Part shown: piece by piece, positions 7,023-9,317 of the stretch | Layout: every line of letters begins with the position of its first letter | Numbering within the stretch: position 1 is the stretch's first letter | NCBI GenBank assembly: GCA_963933885.1 | Contig: CAWVWF010000146.1 | Span: 1-9,317, forward strand | Reading direction: 5' to 3' | DNA: 9,317 nucleotides | Source: CAWVWF01 sp963933885 | Lineage (GTDB): Bacteria > Bacteroidota > Bacteroidia > Flavobacteriales_C > GCA-002722245 | The notes under the pieces: model-generated | The model's database searches: none | Told to the model about the DNA's origin: nothing | The model's input: only the letters and a program-made list of their open reading frames with translations | Position numbers and translations under genes: made by a program

Positions 7023-7047
7023 TATGCATTAATCTACATTAACAAAT
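7023..7047 (-). promoter_or_regulatory. 25-nt repeated upstream element, copy 2 (before ribA)
   Basis: On the - strand it reads ATTTGTTAATGTAGAT followed by TAATGCATA, differing from 6350-6374 at a single base. It sits 44 nt upstream of the ribA start codon. A shorter match on the + strand at 7213-7231 precedes the 383-residue gene. Confidence 0.55.
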
Positions 7048-7082
7048 TCTTATAATAATAAGAGGCCTGACCCCGTTTTTTT

Positions 7083-7117
7083 GTATCGTTGTTTTTACTA
7101 AGTGTAGGTCATTTAAT
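7083..7117 (+). repeat. 38-nt intergenic repeat, copy C (degenerate)
   Basis: GTATCGTTGTTTTTACTAAG, then GTAGGTCATTTAAT, aligns with copy B with one deletion and one insertion. The inverted repeat has decayed (ACTAAGT against ATTTAAT, 5 of 7), and no T-run follows, so it is unlikely to act as a terminator. It directly abuts the REPIN-like element beginning at 7117. Confidence 0.55.
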
Positions 7118-7197
7118 TTGGTGGAACTGTCTCCTTATTTATTTGTTCTGAAAACAGTAGTTTTCGGAACGCTTTTATTTCGGTGACAGTCACCAAA
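7117..7197. repeat. REPIN-like palindromic element 1
   Basis: An 81-nt imperfect palindrome. The left arm TTTGGTGGAACTGTCTCC (7117-7134) is an inverted, decayed copy of the right arm TTCGGTGACAGTCACCAAA (7179-7197), which itself contains the perfect palindrome GGTGAC-A-GTCACC. Between them GTTCTGAAAAC (7145-7155) pairs with GTTTTCGGAAC (7160-7170) across AGTA, with one wobble. Two inverted REP sequences around a spacer is the architecture of REPINs mobilized by RAYT proteins, and a RAYT gene lies downstream at 8808. Confidence 0.7.
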
Positions 7198-7212
7198 GTT
7201 TATTATATGAAT

Positions 7213-7231
7213 GAATTAATGCATATAATTG
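7213..7231 (+). promoter_or_regulatory. Partial match to the 25-nt upstream element before the 383-residue gene
   Basis: GAATTAATGCATATAATTG resembles the part GATTAATGCATA-GC-AATTG seen on the - strand at ribA, here facing the + strand gene at 7253. TATAATTG (7224-7231) is one mismatch from the -7 consensus TAnnTTTG, but no good -33 box is seen. The match is short and could be chance. Confidence 0.3.
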
Positions 7232-7252
7232 TAGTGAAATAATACTACAGTT

Positions 7253-8404
7253 ATGAAAAAGTTTCTTGTTGCCTTATTATTGATAACATCATTTTTAGCT
7301 CAAGCAGGCTATAAGACTAATGTTCTTTTAGGTGATAAAGAGGAAGTGATTGATGCATTAAATGGTAGGTTTTTGTCTATTTACAAAAGAGAAGTTATTG
7401 ATGGTTTTATTGTCTACTCTGATAATAGGAATAATAACGACTTCAGGTATTTCTTCAAGAATGATAAGTGCATAATGATTAGGAGTATTCTGTATACAAG
7501 AGATCAGATCTATCAAATAGGTGCTTATTATAACTCGATATTACATAAATCTTATAAAATAAAACCGTTGTCTAGAGTAAAGATTGGCGAAGCTATGGAA
7601 TGGATTGATGAAAGTGACAATGGCATTTACGTTTATAGACACGTTTATAAGCCGGATAAATATTCTCAGTATTATTACTCTGATCAGATAGAAGCAACAA
7701 ATTATCAGATAGATGAATTAAAAAAGAAAAGAGCTGTAATCAAAAATAAGAGGGAATCAGATAAGCAATTATACATTAAGAATAGAGAAAGTAAATTTTA
7801 CCCGCTCCGTCGTCAGGGAATGGTTATAAAGGATCATTATAAGACGAGGGATAAAGTATCAAACCTTCTAAGTAGTCATTTTAGTAAGAAGAAAGGAGAG
7901 TTTGATGCCAAGTTTAGTGTTAAAGTAAAGGTGAAGTATTCTGGTGAAGTAACTTGTAAGCTTAATAAGGAGAAACTGGACAGTGTAAGTTCAGCTGAAT
8001 TAGATAGTCTTGTTCAAAGAATATCTCAGATTGATTTTAACGTCTACTATGAAAAATATGATGATATTCCAGTTAGTTATTTCTTCACAGCTTCTGTACA
8101 TGAGAAGAGAATTAAATCAGAAGTTTTAATTGAAAACAATGGGGGTCAGTTAAGTATACTGGAGGGAGATACTGCAGTCTTTACAAAACATGAAAGTTAT
8201 ATTGCTTATGCCATTAATAAGACAGAGTACGGCAATGGTAAGTACTTGATGTCTGTGATTGAATCGTCTTCCGGTGACCAAAGAGCAGTTATTGATGCAA
8301 GTGTAGTGAAATACAAGGCTGGATTGGCTCGAAACGCTTGGACTTTAACTAAATTTATTGGTGGTTTACTTCTTATTATTGCTGGTGTTGCAGGTGCAAC
8401 CTAA
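7253..8404 (+). CDS. Exported or membrane-anchored protein of unknown function
   Basis: A 383-residue protein I do not recognise. MKKFLVALLLITSFLAQA is a clear Sec signal peptide with cleavage likely after A18 (AQA, then GY). Residues 20-145 are rich in Tyr and Ile and probably a beta-rich domain; 150-205 is a highly charged, Lys/Arg-rich helical stretch (IDELKKKR to KTRDKVSNLL). Residues about 220-290 (KVKVKYSGEVTCKL, then a helix ELDSLVQRISQIDF, then PVSYFFTASVHEKR) have a strand-helix-strand order loosely like a TonB C-terminal domain; this is a weak structural impression, not an assignment. The C-terminus ends in a hydrophobic segment (about 366-382, KFIGGLLLIIAGVAGAT) with almost nothing after it, suggesting a tail anchor in the inner membrane and a periplasmic body. 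ATG 7253 is fixed by the signal peptide. The gene is flanked on both sides by REPIN-like elements and has no operon partner. Confidence 0.85.
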   Translation: MKKFLVALLLITSFLAQAGYKTNVLLGDKEEVIDALNGRFLSIYKREVIDGFIVYSDNRNNNDFRYFFKNDKCIMIRSILYTRDQIYQIGAYYNSILHKSYKIKPLSRVKIGEAMEWIDESDNGIYVYRHVYKPDKYSQYYYSDQIEATNYQIDELKKKRAVIKNKRESDKQLYIKNRESKFYPLRRQGMVIKDHYKTRDKVSNLLSSHFSKKKGEFDAKFSVKVKVKYSGEVTCKLNKEKLDSVSSAELDSLVQRISQIDFNVYYEKYDDIPVSYFFTASVHEKRIKSEVLIENNGGQLSILEGDTAVFTKHESYIAYAINKTEYGNGKYLMSVIESSSGDQRAVIDASVVKYKAGLARNAWTLTKFIGGLLLIIAGVAGAT

Positions 8405-8527
8405 TATTTGATCATTTCTGTCAGAACCTTTTCTATAGCTAATTTCACTGCATAGAAAAAGTAAGATTACCCCATCGTGGAAACTGTGTGGGATATAAGG
8501 GAAAGCACTCTTTTAAATAAGAATCCA

Positions 8528-8627
8528 TTTGTAGGCTAAGTGCCATTATTCCTGTTCTATAAACTGGGGCTTTCAGAACAATAATTTGACACCTATAGCT
8601 TATAAATATTCGGTGACAGTCACCAAA
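8528..8627. repeat. REPIN-like palindromic element 2
   Basis: The right terminus (8609-8627) is identical over 19 nt to that of element 1. The inner hairpin keeps the same 11-4-11 geometry: GTTCTATAAAC (8554-8564), loop TGGG, GCTTTCAGAAC (8569-8579), 8 of 11 pairs intact. The left arm starting TTTGTAGG (8528) is badly decayed, and about 20 extra nt lie between hairpin and right arm, so the element is 100 nt long. It lies 180 nt before the RAYT start codon. Confidence 0.6.
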
Positions 8628-8775
8628 TGAAAAACCTGTATAAGTTCTTGAATTCATTAAGTTTTCAGTTGCTTTATCAAAGCAGAATATGAGGTTTTCT
8701 GCATCAGTTTTATATCAAAATATTTCCTTTTGAACAAATGGATTTTCTTTAATGTTGTTTTATTGAGATAGGCTC

Positions 8776-8803
8776 TTGTTTAAAAGTTAACAGGTTAGTT
8801 TAG
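8776..8803 (+). promoter_or_regulatory. Candidate promoter for the RAYT gene
   Basis: TTG (8776-8778), 17 nt, then TAGTTTAG (8796-8803), one mismatch from TAnnTTTG. The box ends just before two overlapping ATGs (8804 out of frame, 8808 in frame), which would make the mRNA leaderless or nearly so. Such matches are common by chance in AT-rich DNA. Confidence 0.3.
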
Positions 8804-8807
8804 ATGA

Positions 8808-9317
8808 ATGCCAAGACAAGCAAGGGAGATAGAAATTAGAGTACCACTTCATATTACACAAAGAGGCAACGAACGTAAGGATATTTTCAGAGATGATGAA
8901 GACAAGGAGTTTTATATTTATAATTTTCAGAGGTATAAAAAGAAATTCAGGGTTAAAATGTATGCATGGTGTCTTATGGATAATCATGTCCATTTTGTAA
9001 TTGAACCTGCTACTGTTGTAGGAGTTTCGAAATTGTTCAGTTGTTTGAATAACAAATATGTATCATATTTTAATTCCAAATATAATAGAAAAGGGAGGTT
9101 GTTTGAAAGTAGATTTTTCTCATGTTTACTTTCAGAAGAGCATTTATATGAAGCATTGCGTTATGTAGAGTTGAATCCGTACATGGCAGGTTTAGAAACT
9201 ATTCCAGGCTCATATCAATGGAGTAGTGCAAAAGAGAGATTAGGTTTGAGAAAAAAATTCTATATAAGCTCATTGCCTAATTATATTGAAATTGACGATT
9301 GGTGGAATTATTTGTCA
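8808..9317 (+). CDS. REP-associated tyrosine transposase (RAYT, Y1/HUH family), 3' partial
   Basis: A single-domain HUH endonuclease of the IS200-like Y1 transposase superfamily that nicks and rejoins single-stranded DNA at palindromic REP sequences. 170 residues are visible and the frame runs off the window end. Motifs in order: HITQRGNERKDIF (15-27), the metal-binding HUH pair H60 and H62 in AWCLMDNHVHF, NRKGRLFESRF (93-103), the catalytic Y119 in RYVELNP (118-124), and YQWSS (136-140). All catalytic residues are present, so it looks intact as far as seen. RAYTs are typically single-copy chromosomal genes that move REP/REPIN elements rather than themselves; here one REPIN-like element lies 180 nt upstream and another before the preceding gene. 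I start at ATG 8808, giving MPRQAREIEIRVP; the ATG at 8804 is out of frame. The alternative is an IS200/IS605 transposase, but no tnpB or terminal hairpins are visible in the window. Confidence 0.92.
   Translation, partial: MPRQAREIEIRVPLHITQRGNERKDIFRDDEDKEFYIYNFQRYKKKFRVKMYAWCLMDNHVHFVIEPATVVGVSKLFSCLNNKYVSYFNSKYNRKGRLFESRFFSCLLSEEHLYEALRYVELNPYMAGLETIPGSYQWSSAKERLGLRKKFYISSLPNYIEIDDWWNYLS

Larger units (their letters stand above)
8405..8807. other. Intergenic region between the exported-protein and RAYT genes
   Basis: This 403-nt stretch shows no credible gene. It holds the second REPIN-like element (8528-8627), a short hairpin TGCTTT-ATC-AAAGCA (8670-8684) without a T-run, a faint resemblance to the 38-nt repeat family at 8753-8770 (TGTTGTTTTATTGAGATA), and a candidate promoter for the RAYT gene (8776-8803). 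No convincing terminator for the 383-residue gene is visible. Confidence 0.55.

Noticed and set aside
6722..7042. A 106-codon open frame on the + strand
   Set aside because: It lies antisense over ribA, whose residues and full family length are unambiguous, and its translation has no recognisable motif.
6979..7252. CRISPR array in the repeat-rich intergenic region
   Set aside because: The repeats are of different families, each with one or two copies here, with no regular spacing and no cas genes.
8445..8657. A 70-codon open frame on the - strand
   Set aside because: It covers the second REPIN-like element, lacks any motif, and is best explained by chance in a non-coding region.
8787..8993. 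A 68-codon open frame on the - strand
   Set aside because: It is antisense to the RAYT gene, including its HUH motif.

Overview
The window is AT-rich, with compact genes, almost no Shine-Dalgarno sequences, and a few matches to the Bacteroidota promoter pattern (TTTG, about 18 nt, TAnnTTTG). The protein types fit too: a DQDDIW glycosyltransferase and a small orphan protein of a kind I recall from this phylum. I read it as a free-living, probably marine, Bacteroidota chromosome. The phylum is inferred and the genus cannot be told.

Layout. (1) Positions 1-3626 (+) hold a very long multidomain redox flavoprotein gene whose 5' end lies outside the window. Its visible order is: tail of one cyclic-nucleotide-binding (CNB) fold, a second CNB fold, a flavin-dependent halogenase/monooxygenase domain, a rubrerythrin-type rubredoxin knuckle, an FNR-type FAD/NAD(P)H reductase, and a plant-type 2Fe-2S ferredoxin. 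This is the most notable object here: an apparently self-sufficient halogenase-like enzyme with its own electron supply and a sensor-like N-terminus. (2) After a 397-nt intergenic region come a glutathione/thioredoxin peroxidase (4024-4581, +) and a 127-residue orphan (4725-5108, +). (3) A family 2 glycosyltransferase (5341-6285, -) and a stand-alone GTP cyclohydrolase II, RibA (6394-6978, -), lie on the other strand. (4) A dense repeat region (6979-7252) precedes a secreted or membrane-anchored protein of unknown function (7253-8404, +). (5) A 403-nt intergenic region leads to a REP-associated tyrosine transposase (RAYT, 8808 to the window end, +), cut by the window edge.

Three families of non-coding repeats run between the genes. 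First, two REPIN-like palindromes share a 19-nt identical terminus and an 11-4-11 inner hairpin, and they flank the 383-residue gene upstream of the RAYT, its plausible mobilizing enzyme. Second, three degenerate copies of a 38-nt element carry a hairpin; two of them end in a T-run and look like mobile or duplicated terminators. Third, a 25-nt element with one mismatch lies upstream of both ribA and the glycosyltransferase gene and looks like a shared promoter or operator.

How the genes work together. No multi-gene pathway is evident. Most genes look monocistronic. The flavoenzyme, the peroxidase and RibA share a loose redox/flavin theme, but nothing in the sequence places them in one operon.
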